From Auricularia sp. M13 (taxonomy: Eukaryota; Basidiomycota; Agaricomycetes; Auriculariales; Auriculariaceae), in contig CM073195.1 of the NCBI GenBank assembly GCA_037042915.1, positions 1,922,001-1,986,000 on the forward strand: DNA of 64,000 nucleotides. Reading direction: 5' to 3'. Within the stretch, counting starts at the first letter, position 1, and each line of letters opens with the position of its first letter. The notes under the pieces are model-generated. The model saw nothing but the letters and a program-made list of their open reading frames with translations. It made no database searches and was not told the origin of the DNA. A program made the translations under genes and the position numbers. Below, piece after piece: positions 9,257 through 21,500 of the stretch.

Positions 9257-12200
9257 ATGGTCAAGACCCGATCTGGAAGACGTTCGTACGCGAGTGACGA
9301 AGACACTCGCGCCCCCGGGTCGCTCCCGGGAGGACCGACCCCTTTGCACAATCGTGTCCGCGAGTTGCGTGACACGATTGCTCGTCTGGCAACACCGCGC
9401 ATTCCAGCGCGCCGTGTGTTTGCAATGCTGGATGCGGACTCCCCAGCGAGACGGGAGTCCTGGGAAGGTCTGATGACCCCAGCCAAACCAGCTGGAGCAT
9501 CGAACGCCGGCGACTCTGCGCCCGCGACACCTGCTGCGTCGCGCACCGCACCCATGTCGCCGTTGACCCCGCTGAGCGAAGCGGGGTCCATTCACGTCAG
9601 CAAACTAGTCGGGGACTTTGAGTTCCCGCTAGCAGCAGACAAATCGGCGGATTCGGCGGCGGACGCATCGTTCCGCACGGCCGACCCGGATACTGCGCCT
9701 ACAACGCCGTCAGTACCCCGCGTTTCACCCCTGACGCAGCCGCACGGGCCAATCCAGCCAGTGCCAGCTGCGCCTGAGGGAACGGCGACGGTCAGGACGG
9801 ACGGCGGCGCGATCCAGCTGCCTGCTGCAGCAACCCCGGCAGATTCCGGAGTTGCACCAAAGCCGCCGACAGCAGACCCGCCGGGCTCAGAAAGGACGAG
9901 CCCGCCGAGAATACAGTCGTCAGCAACGGTAGCTGAGCCGACTGTCAAGTTCGGCACGCGCGCATCGGGAGATGCAGGCGCGAATCCGACTTGGCGAACG
10001 GTTGGCGAAGGAACCATAGTTGACGCCGACGGATGGGTTACCAAAATCAAGAAAGGCTCACCTCCGAAGCAAGCTAGCGAAGTGATCCCTGTGCCGACCA
10101 TCTCGGGACCGCAGGATTTCCCTCCGTGGTACGCGCACTACAACAGCGGGGATCACTCGGTCAGAATTGAGCCGTGGGTGATAGAAGAAGAAACTCACCC
10201 CAGTAAAACTTCGCAGGACCTACCCGCCGTAGAAAGTGACAAAGAAGAAGGACCAAGCAGTCGCCCATCGTCTCGGGCGACTAGCGCGGTGCATTCTCTC
10301 GTCGCTCCGAGCGAGACGACAAGTGGCGCAACAACTGGTCCATTTAACAGTGAACCAGCCACTGCGCCGTCAAGCCCCCGCTCGACGCCCGAACCGCAGC
10401 CGTTGCTGCCTGGCGAGGAACCTGTGACGTCGGTCAGCGCATATGTAAAGAAGCTGCGCAGGTTCAGCGAGTCGGCACTGAACAAGTACCATGATGAGGG
10501 ACTGGATCCCGCGCTCGCATATATGAGCGGGATTTTCCCAGATCATCATGTCGAGGTACTGCGCCAGTGGCTCAGCTATGTGAATGAATGCGCTACGCAG
10601 TCGAAACCGCTGGCCGCGACCGCCCTGGTTAAATTCGCGAACAACGAGGTACCTGCGCATTTAGTCAAGCCAGTGCAGGCACCACCGAAACCGAAGTCGT
10701 ACAGCGAGGCCGCTCGTACGTCTCCCTCGCCCAAGACTCGACCGTTACCTGATCCCATCGGCACTGGACGCCCGGGAAAAGGCAAAGGCGTGGACCCGCT
10801 GGAGAGACCCACAGCGACCTCCACGCCTAAGTCAGTTCGGTTCTCCTTCGCCGACTCGTCGTCGCCGCTGCCGTCGTATCAAGCTGACCCAGCGCCGGTC
10901 ACGCCGGGTATCCTGCGGCGGACGAAGGCAAGCTCGTCGCTCGCCTCGACTGCGCAGCAACAGCACGGTGTTGTGCAGGCGAAAACGGACGTACTCAAGT
11001 CACAATCCAGCCAGGGAATCCCGATCTGGGGGAAAGCGTCAGTAAAAACTACACCTGTTCCCCAGAGCAAGAACGTACCTTTCCCACCGGGAGGAATGGT
11101 GCGCAGCATTACTGTGCACAATGCCAACCCGGAGACGCCGCGAGCAAGAGCTGCGCCGCCGGGTGGGTATTACTCGGAAGCTGGAGGCTTGCCCGGAGCA
11201 CTCAGTGGTGGCGCTCCAGTCCGTTCCACCTTCTTTCAAAGTGAATCGTCCGACTCTGGCGATCTCGCGTACCCTGTCAGCAGCCGGTCAGCAAGAAATA
11301 AGGTAAGAACTGCTCGTCCGTCTCCTCTTGCGATGAATCTCACCAAGGACCCCGTACAGGTGCGAACAAATCAGCAAAGCTGGGGAAGATCGACCCCAGC
11401 AGCGCTCGATTCGTCCGCCCCTGCGACTGGAGCACCGCACGGCGAGCGGGATGCTCGCCGCGGACCTCCTGGATCTGGGAAGCCGCCGGCTGGACCGCCG
11501 AACGGACCCAGTGACACGCCGCCAACACCAACGCCACCGAGCCCTGACCCAGCGGGGAATGGGCATGGTGGCGGGAACGGCGGAGGGGGACCGGGTGGGA
11601 GCGGAGGAGGAGGAGGAGGAGGACCACCGGGAGGTGGTTTTCCGGGCGGCGACGGCTGGCGAGGAGGATCGCCTCCGCCGCCTGGCGGCTCTGACCCAAC
11701 TCCGCCTGCTGGCGGAGAGCCTGGAGATGGCGATCCCGGAGACGACTCTGGGAGCGAGTCGGACGACAACGAAGACGACTTGCGCGCGCGGCGCAAGCTC
11801 GTCTCACAAATGAAAATCAAGCAACCGCGCGTCTACGATGGACGCGCGGACGTCGACGTTTACGACCAGTGGTGCTATGAGGTCGATTTGTGGAAACGAC
11901 TGAACGGAGTGCGTACCAAATGGGCAATACCCATGATGTCGAGTTTCCTCTCGGAGAAGGCGCTGCGCTGGTTTATGAGCAATATCGTCCTGTCCGAGGA
12001 GAAGTGGACGATGAGAAAGTTCTTTAATGAACTCTTCGACCACTGCTTCCCCTCGGACTTCAAGCTCATGCTGCGTAAGCGCTTCGCGCAGTCGACTCAA
12101 GGCCAACGCGATGTGCACGAGTTCGCGCGAGACATCCAAGTGCTCGCGCGGCGGTTCCCTGACATCGGAGAGCGTCAGCTCATACAGGTGTTATGGGAAG

Positions 12201-15200
12201 GAGTGCACAGCTACATACGGTCGAAATGGTTCGATTACGGGTTCAACATCGACGAGAGCTCATTCGACCAGCTGGTGACTGCCGCGGAACAGTTTGAGAA
12301 AGGCGAACGTGCACGCGCTGGTGCTGACCGCCATATGCACACCTCGGACCGCGTCCACGGCCGCACTGCAGCGAGCTCTGCTACACACTGGCGTCAGCGC
12401 GTTCAGAACGCGAGTCTCGCCGTCGGACGGTCTACTTCTCGACCAAAGACCTGGATCCGCAGCAACGCTGTCGGATTCCAGTCCGGTCGCGGCCGCGGTG
12501 GATTCAGAGGGTCCAGCAGTCGCGGGGGAGCGAGAGGAGGACCAATCGCGGGACCTCCACGTTCGCGCGACGGCCAATTCGCGCGGCGAGAAGTCCTCAG
12601 CACCGAGGAGAAAGCACGCCTACAAGCAGAGGGCAAGTGCTTTATCTGCAAAAGCGAAGGGCATTTCAGCAGAAACTGCCCGACGCGAATGCAAGCACGC
12701 CGCCCCGCGATTCTACACTCGAGCGCTGCGCGCGTCAGCAAACCGTTCGCACCGAAGATCAAGGCCATTCGAGCTCACCGTGTAGAACTTCAAGACGAGA
12801 TCCCGTACGACGAACGCGAGTACAGTGATGAGAATGCGCTGCAGCTCGCGGGGATGCGCTTGATGATCGAGCACCCGGAGAATGAGCACGAGCTCGCCTA
12901 CGCCAAGCCCTACATCGTCGAGGAGGTGTTAATCGGTAAATTCAAGAATTATTTCGGAAATCTCACCTCGCTGGACGGCACCGTGAAGATGCATGTCGAT
13001 CGCCGGTTTACGGTCAACTACGACGAGGAGAACAACTCGTTCGTTGTGAATGACTGGGGTACCGGTGACGCGTACGAAGTTTTCCGCGACGACTTCCTCG
13101 CTGGAGATCTGCGCGTATCTGCGATTGTACGGCGTCACGTCGAGAGAAACGCCGGCTACGACGGGCCAACGATCGCGAGTCTGCGTGGTCTCAGTATTCC
13201 GAACGAGAGGAACCCTGATTACTCGCCTGACCATGCCGTAGTGTTTCTGAACGGAGAGTTCAGGCTGATGACGAACGAACAAGCACACCAGCTAGGGATC
13301 GACAATCAACGCTATGTAATCATGCGTAGCCGTGGACAAACCTTCGTGCGCGATCTCGAGACGCGACTCGACTATCATGTGACGCCCGAGATCGCAGCCG
13401 CGGGGATAAGCATACCCGCGGTGCTGCACCGCGCCGAGATCCACTCTACGGTGGAACCTGTGAGTACCGCGCTGCTTTCCGCAACTACTCAGGCTGACCT
13501 TCTCTCCCGCAGCGGGATCGCGTGTCACGCGATTACCGTGAGTTCCTCGCGTCTAGTCGGCGCGGGACGAGCGGGCAGTAGCGGGAATAAGAAACCAGGG
13601 CCTTCTGAACCGCTCGAGCGCACTGCGATGCGGGTCAGAAGTATAACCCGAATGGTTCCCAGACCTGTAGTAGTTGAAGCGCGTGTACAAGATCGAATTG
13701 TTCGCGTACTAATCGATTCTGGTTCCCTCGCGGATTTCGTGTCCACAACGCTGGTGGACCAGCTCAAACTGAAAGTGAGAGCACTGGAGCGTCCCATTCC
13801 GGTGCAGCTCGCAGTCAAGGGTTCTCGTTCGAAGATTAATGTCGAAGTCTCTGCGCAGTTCAAATATCAAGACATCGACTGCGAGAAGAGATTCGATGTT
13901 GCTAACCTAGACAATTATGACCTGATTTTAGGCACCCCCTTTATGTGGCAACACTCTGTCGCGATTGGACTCAATCCAACGCGCGTGGTAATCGGGAGCG
14001 TGCGCCCAGAACCTATTCAGGGCTCCGAGGCGTTCTCGTTGTCTGCAGCGGCGGCAATAATCAACGAAGAACGACTAGAAACGCTGCGTCAGCAAATGAA
14101 AAAGGAGGCAGAGGATCTCTGCAAAGACGCCTGGCTCACCGAGCTACCACCATTGCGCGCTATTAACCACACAATTCCTCTCATCGACGAAAAGAAAATC
14201 TACCCATGGCGTCCGTCGCGCTGTCCAGAAGCGATGAGAAGCCTGTGGACGGAAAAGAAAAATGCGTACCTTGCGACTGGACGCTGGAGACTCGCCTCGG
14301 GGACGAGCTGCACGCCGCTGCTTATCATCCCGAAGCCGCCGAAAGGAGACGGCGTTCTGCGCATGCGCACTGTCGTTGACAAGCGCGCGCAAAACGAGAA
14401 TACTTTGAAGATCGCCACGCCCTTGCCAGATATCGATACGATACTGCGGAGCGTGGTGCGGCGACCGTGGAGAAGTCTCATAGACGGCAAAGACGCCTAT
14501 GAACAAATCCGCGTCGTGCCCGAGCACGTTAGCCGCACTCTGTTCAATACACCTGACGGGACGATGGAGAGTTTAGTTCTCCAAATTGGCGACTGCAACG
14601 GATCAGCAACATACCAGATGCTAATGAATCACATCTTCTCAGAGCATTTGGGCGTGTGGATGGACGTCTACCTTGACGACATCATTATTTACTCTTATAC
14701 TCTCGAGGAGCACGTCGAACACATCCGCACGGTATTCAAGATTCTGCGCGAAAACAAATTCTATTTGAGCGCAGACAAAATGCAACTATTCGCGACAGAA
14801 ATCAATATCCTAGGACATATAATCGACGAGCATGGGATCCGAATGGACCCACATAAAGTCGATTCGGTCGCTAACTGGAAGGTGCCCACGAGCCGGGCAC
14901 TTCTCCAGAGCTTCCTTGGCGCAGTGGGCTTCCTCGCCCCAGACTGCGCCGGTATCCGAATCCCGATGGGCGTTCTGACGCCGCTGACCGGTGTGAATCG
15001 CCCGTGGAGATGGGGCGCGACCGAACAGCGCGCGTTCGACGACATACGCAAGATCGTAGCCGAGCATCGTAATCAGCACAGGGTTGCGATAAATTACGAC
15101 AAAAACGCACCTTGGATAAACCTCGTAACGGACGCGTGCTTGACGGGCGGCAGCGGCTATATCAGCCAGGGCGACGATCTTGCCACCGCCAAAGTATGCG

Positions 15201-16288
15201 CGTTCTGGAGCGGGAAGTTCAATCCCGCTCAGCAGAACTATCCGGTGCACGAGCTCGAGCTGCTCGCGATTGTCGAGTCGTTGAAGCGATTCCGCGGGAT
15301 GTTGCACGGCGCGCGATTCCGCATTTGTACCGACCACAAAGCCCTGCAGTACTTTATGAGCCAGAGATCGTTATCCTCGCGGCAAAGCCGCTGGCTCGAC
15401 GTACTGAATGAGTTTGACTTTGAGGTCATGTACATCCCCGGCGAAACGAACAAGTTCGCCGATGCCTTGTCCAGGCTGTACAGCGAGGACAAAGCAGGGA
15501 CGGTACGGGCGCCCAGCGAGCTCATCTACGAAGAAAACGACGACGATGATAAGCCTGTGTTGCAATCGAACGCCGTGGGACTCACCTGGAGGGCGCACGC
15601 GTCGCGCTGGCTGTCAGCGCCGGTGTTGACTGGTCGCGAAGCTCTGGCCAGCTTTGCTGCGACGGTCAGGCGTCAAGATTCCCCTGATAGACGTAACAAA
15701 GGTGATACGGAAGGTCAGCAACAGGCAACTAGTCATAACAAAGGTGATACGAAAGTGGACGCACCGTTAAACGACGCCGTCCGACGATCTGTGCGACTCG
15801 GCGCGAAGACAGACCCGCCGGCCTGGGCGAGCTTGATCCAGGATCGGCGCCGTCCCCGGCGTGGGAAGCACGACGACGCGCCTGCGAATGCAGGCACGCC
15901 TGATGCGGCCTCGAATGAGGCCACGCCCGAAGTGGTGAAGATGGGCGAGCCCGCGAATGCGGACCCGCCCCGCGTGCTGGAACCCGCGCAGCCCAGCGGA
16001 GGGCGCGACCACGACGAAGAAAAAGCGGGCGAAGAGGACGCGCGGTCGCCGGCGAACGTCTCGCCGTCGCGCGCCTCGAGGGATGTGATAGGACAAGATG
16101 CGGGAACAGCCGAGCCGTTGCTCGACTATCGACTCGCCGACATCGCGTCGGTACTGAAGGCCGCTGAGCCTCAGCTCAATATACCCGCTATCTTCGAGCC
16201 CGAATACAAAAACGATAAATTCTTCAAGATAATTATTGAAAATCCCCATGATTACCGGAATTTCCAAATCAAGGCAGGGATTATGCAC
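9257..16288 (+). CDS. Element B Gag-Pol
   Basis: This is one long open frame. The first 850 or so residues are Pro/Ser/Thr-rich and low in structure, with a Gly-rich run at about 11560-11660. The Gag fold follows (VYDQWCYEVDLWKRL, FFNELFDHCFP). A CCHC knuckle (CFICKSEGHFSRNC) lies at 12638-12679. Next come an aspartic protease (VLIDSGSLADFVS near 13705-13745), reverse transcriptase with YLDDIIIYS (about 14668-14695), and RNase H (TDACLTGGSGYIS, CTDHKALQYF, DALSRLY to about 15480). The region then runs through an acidic linker to element C. Gag and Pol share a single frame here, unlike families that use frameshifting. Confidence 0.88.
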
Positions 16289-16703
16289 TGTAAGCTACGG
16301 AACTGTAAGGTCTTAAGTAGCTTGCGGAAATAGAGTCTCTTGCTTTCGGTAGAGCAGATGCTCGGATCGTGAGTTGCTCAAAGTCTCCAATTGCAAAAGA
16401 GCTGCCCGACCTGGGTCAGCTCTGAGGTCCTTATATACATGTGAGAACTCAGTGAGTCACTATCCTAATCACTATCTACTAAGTCATGAGTGAGTCTTTG
16501 CCAGTCATCATACTGGAGAAAGTGAGTCGGTGGTGACTCCCAATGAGTCTCAGCTGCTATTCGAGGATCTCAGACGAATTACAAGGTGGGGCAACGTAAG
16601 ATAAGGTAATTAAAATGCTTATAGCCTGTCTGCCGCTGCGGGACGAGCCCGAGAGCGGTCAGATGCTGACGCGGGCGGGCGAGTCACGCGTGCGCGCATG
16701 ACA
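16289..16703 (-). repeat. 3' LTR of element C
   Basis: The LTR is 415 bp and in plus-strand reading starts TGTAAGCTACGG and ends GCGCATGACA. It appears identical to the copy at 26195-26609. It lies next to TGCAC on its outer side. Confidence 0.93.
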
Positions 16704-16849
16704 CACGCCCTCCCGGCCAGCAAGCTGCTGGACGAATGCCTACACAGCGATGTTGTCGTTGTTGACGTCAGACGCGGTCGCCGTTACCAGCTCGAGACCA
16801 GCGACGCCTTCGGCGAGCCCGTTCTCTGTGGTGGCTCCCGCATCGCTGA

Positions 16850-18526
16850 TCATATCGTAGTCGCCCTGCTCGTCTCCGTATTCCCAGCCGCTGTTGTCCC
16901 CGGGGGCGGCGTTGAAGCCGTGATAGTCGTAGACGCCGAGCCGTGCGCGCTGAGCGCTGCGAAAGAGTAGGGCCCCGGGATTCCGAACGCGGGCGTCGTG
17001 AATGCCGATGTCACCGCCGGAGCCGGTGTCGACTCGCGCATCTCCACGTCGCGCGAGCGTGAAGTCGCAGGCCCAGTGCCATCACGCGGGAAGAACGTGG
17101 ATGCGCGCCTTGCCGGCGCAAAAGCGCGCCGATTGCCGCCTATGATATGTAAGACGAGCAGAAGTACGCAGATGAACAGCCGCATACCACGGCGACCGAC
17201 GCCAGAGTTGCGGCGAAAGTACCAAGTCCGCGGCGGCACTGTGTGCGCAGATCGGGCCGTGGCCTGTACTTGGGTCGTGTGAAGACGCGCGACCGTCGCA
17301 TCGTGCTCGAGAATGATCTTGAGCGCGGCGACGGGAATGTTTAGTTTGTCGTTCTCGCGTTCCTGCTGCAGCTGAGCCGCATGTGCCTCGTCGCGCTGCT
17401 TCGCGCGCTCAGTGGCCTGAGTGCGGCGGACGAACTCCTGGTCGATCGCCGCGTTCCCCTGGGCTGCTGAAACCGCGTGGGGGTTGAACGCGTGGAACGC
17501 GTCGTAGTTAGGCGGAGCGTGACCGGGGAACTCGGCGCGCCTCGTCATGGCGCGACGAATGCCGTCCGCCCAGGCGCAGCAGACAACGAAAGCAAGATCA
17601 TCGAAGGTCGGTGGCTTGTTGTACACCATATCGCGGATGGGGTCGAAGACCTGGTCCCTTAACGAAATGCGCCAGAAATCGTGGGTTTTATAGCGTTTCT
17701 TGGCCACTACCTGCTGCCGTCGCCGACGCAAGCATGCTGCCGGCCGTAGGGCTGCCGCAGTAACCGCATTGCCACTTTCCACGGACTGCCTTGGCACCCC
17801 GAACTTCCTGTGCTGGTCATAGCCCATGAGATCGCAGTAGTCTCCAAACGCGGGGTCATCGCGTACTGCCTCGAGTGACTCCTCGGAAATGTGCTTGTCG
17901 TCCCATTTCACATAAAACAGAAATGAGTCATTTACTTTCTTGAAACCCACAATTTCGCTGATACGCCGCGACGCGCGTTCTAACGGCACGGTGGTGATGC
18001 TGCGCCACAAACGCGCCGGGAACCTTGAGTCGTCGTTCTCGACATAAGGGCGAAGCAATTCCGCATGAAACGCGGGATGGATCTTCCTGCGCAGCATTTC
18101 CGCCGGGAGTTCCAATTTATACGTTGCTCCCGGCACAAGTACCTTCAAAATTTTGAATGGTCCGATGTATTTGGGAACAAATTTCCTCTTGAGGAACTTG
18201 GAGATGGTCAGATTCTTAGTACTAAGATAGACCTTGTCCCCTTCCGCAAATTCAGCTAGGCGCCGTCCTTTATTGGACTGTATGGTTTGATCCACTCGTG
18301 CCGATATAATCGCGTCATGGGCTGCCATGACGGTTTCCCGCATGCTTTCCGCGAACCGTTGCACCCCGGGATACGCCGGCGGCTTATCCCAGGTCACCGC
18401 GTTAGGAGCATAGCCATAATTCATGAAGAAAGGGCTGTATCCCGTTGTTGTTGAAGTCGCCGAGTTCAACGCAAATTCTATTGCAGGAAGCTTCCCGCCC
18501 AATCGCGCTGGCTTTCCCCAATGCAT
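16850..18526 (-). CDS. Element C integrase C-terminal part with long extra tail
   Basis: The 558-residue frame starts within the integrase core (LPAIEFALNSATSTTTGYSP) and continues through the GPFKI/HPAFH module typical of gypsy integrase ends. A chromodomain-like stretch follows (ISEIVGFKK...FYVKWDDKHISEES, about residues 190-220). About 330 further residues are not part of a standard pol: a helical Gln/Arg/Glu-rich region, a hydrophobic segment RLFICVLLLVLHIIGG (residues 449-464, about 17135-17182) and a Ser/Thr/Pro-rich end. The hydrophobic piece could be a membrane span or a buried helix. Confidence 0.75.
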   Translation of the reverse strand: MHWGKPARLGGKLPAIEFALNSATSTTTGYSPFFMNYGYAPNAVTWDKPPAYPGVQRFAESMRETVMAAHDAIISARVDQTIQSNKGRRLAEFAEGDKVYLSTKNLTISKFLKRKFVPKYIGPFKILKVLVPGATYKLELPAEMLRRKIHPAFHAELLRPYVENDDSRFPARLWRSITTVPLERASRRISEIVGFKKVNDSFLFYVKWDDKHISEESLEAVRDDPAFGDYCDLMGYDQHRKFGVPRQSVESGNAVTAAALRPAACLRRRRQQVVAKKRYKTHDFWRISLRDQVFDPIRDMVYNKPPTFDDLAFVVCCAWADGIRRAMTRRAEFPGHAPPNYDAFHAFNPHAVSAAQGNAAIDQEFVRRTQATERAKQRDEAHAAQLQQERENDKLNIPVAALKIILEHDATVARLHTTQVQATARSAHTVPPRTWYFRRNSGVGRRGMRLFICVLLLVLHIIGGNRRAFAPARRASTFFPRDGTGPATSRSRDVEMRESTPAPAVTSAFTTPAFGIPGPYSFAALSAHGSASTTITASTPPPGTTAAGNTETSRATTI

Positions 18527-21500
18527 TGGCGAACCATTTGCCCAATGGTCCGATTTGCACGCTCTGTCATGCCATCTGTCTGCGGGTGATAAGCTGTTGA
18601 CATTCGCAACTTCACGCCTGTCAATTCGTGGAGCTTCCTCCAGAATGGGTTGGTGAACAGAATGTCGCGATCGCTGACAATTGAGTCTGGCATCCCGTGT
18701 AGGCGATACACCGAGTGAAAGAGCACTTCAGCCATGTCGATTGCGGTGTAATTGGTTCTTGCGGGGACTAAGTGCACCATAGCCGTAAAGTGGTCTATAA
18801 TGGTGCAAATCCTGTCAAACCTGCCATGCCGAGCTTGCGAGACCGGTAGAGGGCCAATGAAGTCTATACCTATCATTTCCCAGGGTCTTGTGGGCACTGG
18901 CAACGTCTGTAGCAAACCAAGCGGTGCTTGGGTATCATCCTTGGTGACTCGGCATGTGTGGCAAGTGTCGACATAATCGCGGACATCGCGGACCATTCCC
19001 TTCCACCATACCTCTTCTCGTAGGTAAGTGAGTGTTTTGTATGTTCCCAGATGGGCCAGAATACTATGCGCTTGCTCAATTAGAACTTCGCGGATCCGCT
19101 GTCCACGGATAACGACGTCTGGGACGCATAAGAGTTTCCGTGGCGGTGATCCTTGCGTGGTGAAAACCAGCTCCTCGCCCTCCTGACCAGAGACCTCAAA
19201 GTTCTTAAACTGCGTCGGCGAGCGCAGCACTTTCTCGAAGAACGAGTCTGAGCTGTAAGTTCCTTGCAGGTCGACGCGCAGTCTTATCGCCGGCTGCTGC
19301 TGGGATATGATTGTCGCCAACCCCGGCACGTCGCTGCCCGCGGGAGCGTTGTTTATCGCGACGTCGCCCTGTGATCCTCCAGCATCTTCGCTGGGCGATC
19401 CAAATTCATGTTCAATCATGGCCGGTCCAAATTCATGTTCATCGTCCGATGACGTTGATTCTTCTGAAATAGGTAATTCCGCCGGTGTGACGTCTTCCCG
19501 ACGGGCATTCCGGAGCCGGACTTCCGGCACGGGCGGCCCTTTCTCCCCTCGGAGGCGCGCCGACCTCCTGGGCGCCCGCTGTAGATCATCTGCCTCGTCG
19601 GCGCCGTCAGTCTGGCGTGGACGCATGACCGAAAGCAGGACTGCTCGTCCCACAAAAACTGGCGCTGAGACTGGTACTGACTCGTTGTCTTCGTCATCCG
19701 ACTCAGAAGAGTCATCTTCCTCGTGGATGAACTCGGCTGGCGTACGCTCGGTTCCAGGCTCATCTTCCTGATAGAGACGAGACAGCCCGTCGGCGAGAAC
19801 ATTGTCGACACCTGGAATGTACTCAATGGTAAAATCAAATTCATTAAGAACATGTAGCCAGCGCATCTGTCTCTGGGACAGTTCCTTCTGTTTCATAAAA
19901 TGGATGAGGGCTTTGTGGTCCGTGCAAATTCGGAATTTAACTCCATGGAGCATGGGTCTGAATCTTTTTAGGGATTCCACTATGGCTAACAGCTCCCGTT
20001 CATGTACTGGATAGTTCTGCTGAGCGCTGTTCAACTTCGCACTCCAGAACGTAATAACACGGGCATTAGCGAGATCATTGCCCTGGCTAATATAACCGCT
20101 GGCCCCGGTAAGCGAGGCATCGGTTATGAGGTTAACCGGTCCGGCGGACATTGAATAGTCAATGGCATGCCGGTGCCGATCACGGTGTCTTTGCACGATG
20201 TCCTTCACCAGGTCGAACGCACGCTGGTGCGTGTCTTTCCAAACGAACGGCTTGGTCGAACCGATCAACGATGACAGAGTGCCCATTGGCACCCGAATCC
20301 CCTGGCAATCATTGGCTAAGAAGCCAACCGCCCCGATAAAGGACATGAGCAATCCCTTCGAGGTCGGGGTTGGCCAGGACACCACTTTATCGACTTTATG
20401 TGGGTCCATCTTTATGCCATCTTTGTCTATAACATGCCCTAGGATAACCAATTCTTCGGCAAAAAGTTGCATTTTGCTCGGGTTAAGGAAGAACTTCTCC
20501 CTCCGGAGTACTTCAAATATTTGCAGTAAGTGTCTCTCATGTTCTTCCGCCGTATCTGAGTAGACGATAATGTCGTCCAGATACACATCCATGAATACCC
20601 CGATGAAGGCCGCAAAGATGTGGTTCATCAGGGTCTGGTATGTCGCAGGTGCGTTGCAATCCCCGATTTGCATAACCAGACTTTCCAGCGTTCCATCCGG
20701 CGTGTTGAACATTGTGCGTGGCACGTGTTCGGGCTTCACGCGGATCTGCTCGTAAGCATCCTTGCCGTCTATGAGACTGCGAAATGGATGCTTAACTACG
20801 TTCCGCAGAATTTCTTCGATATCCGGTAGTGGCGCCGCTACCTTTACCGTATTTTCGTTCCTTCGTCGTGTGTCAATGACGGTTCGTATCTTGACTTGTC
20901 CGTCGGGTGTCTTTGGCTTAGGAATTATTAACAGAGGACAGCAGGTGCCGCCGGCCGAGTACCGCCATCGCCCGGTTTTCAGGTAATCGATCTTCTTCTT
21001 TATCCAGAGCGGCCTCAGCGCTTCTGGACAGCGCGAAGGTCGATAAGGATAGATTGCTGACTCGTCTTTCAGCGGTATTTCGTGATTCAGCGCGCGCAGC
21101 GGAGGTAACGGTGTATTGGCCGCTTCTTGGAACAAGTCCTCGGCCGCACGGAAAACCCTGGTGCGTATGTTGTCTATCCGCTCAATTTCTAGTCGGGCCA
21201 TGGCTGATTTGAGTACCAGCATAGACTTTCCCTCCAGCGGCTTCGACTCGTTGTCACCGATTAGCACGCGCGTCGGATTCAATCCAATCAGGACCGAATG
21301 TTGCCAGATAAACGGTGTTCCTAGAACAATGTCGTAGGAGTCGACGTTGGCAACATCCCAGGTGCGCTTTTCATTGATTCCCTGATAACGGAACCGAGTC
21401 TCACATTCGACATTGACTTTGGAACGAGATCCCACGATGGCGAGCTGCAGGTCCAATGGCTGCGCCTTGGGCTTGCATGCGACTTTCAGCTGATCGGCCA

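Noticed and set aside
19302-19771. Long plus-strand frames opposite the pol of element C
   Set aside because: They are antisense shadows of the coding strand of element C.
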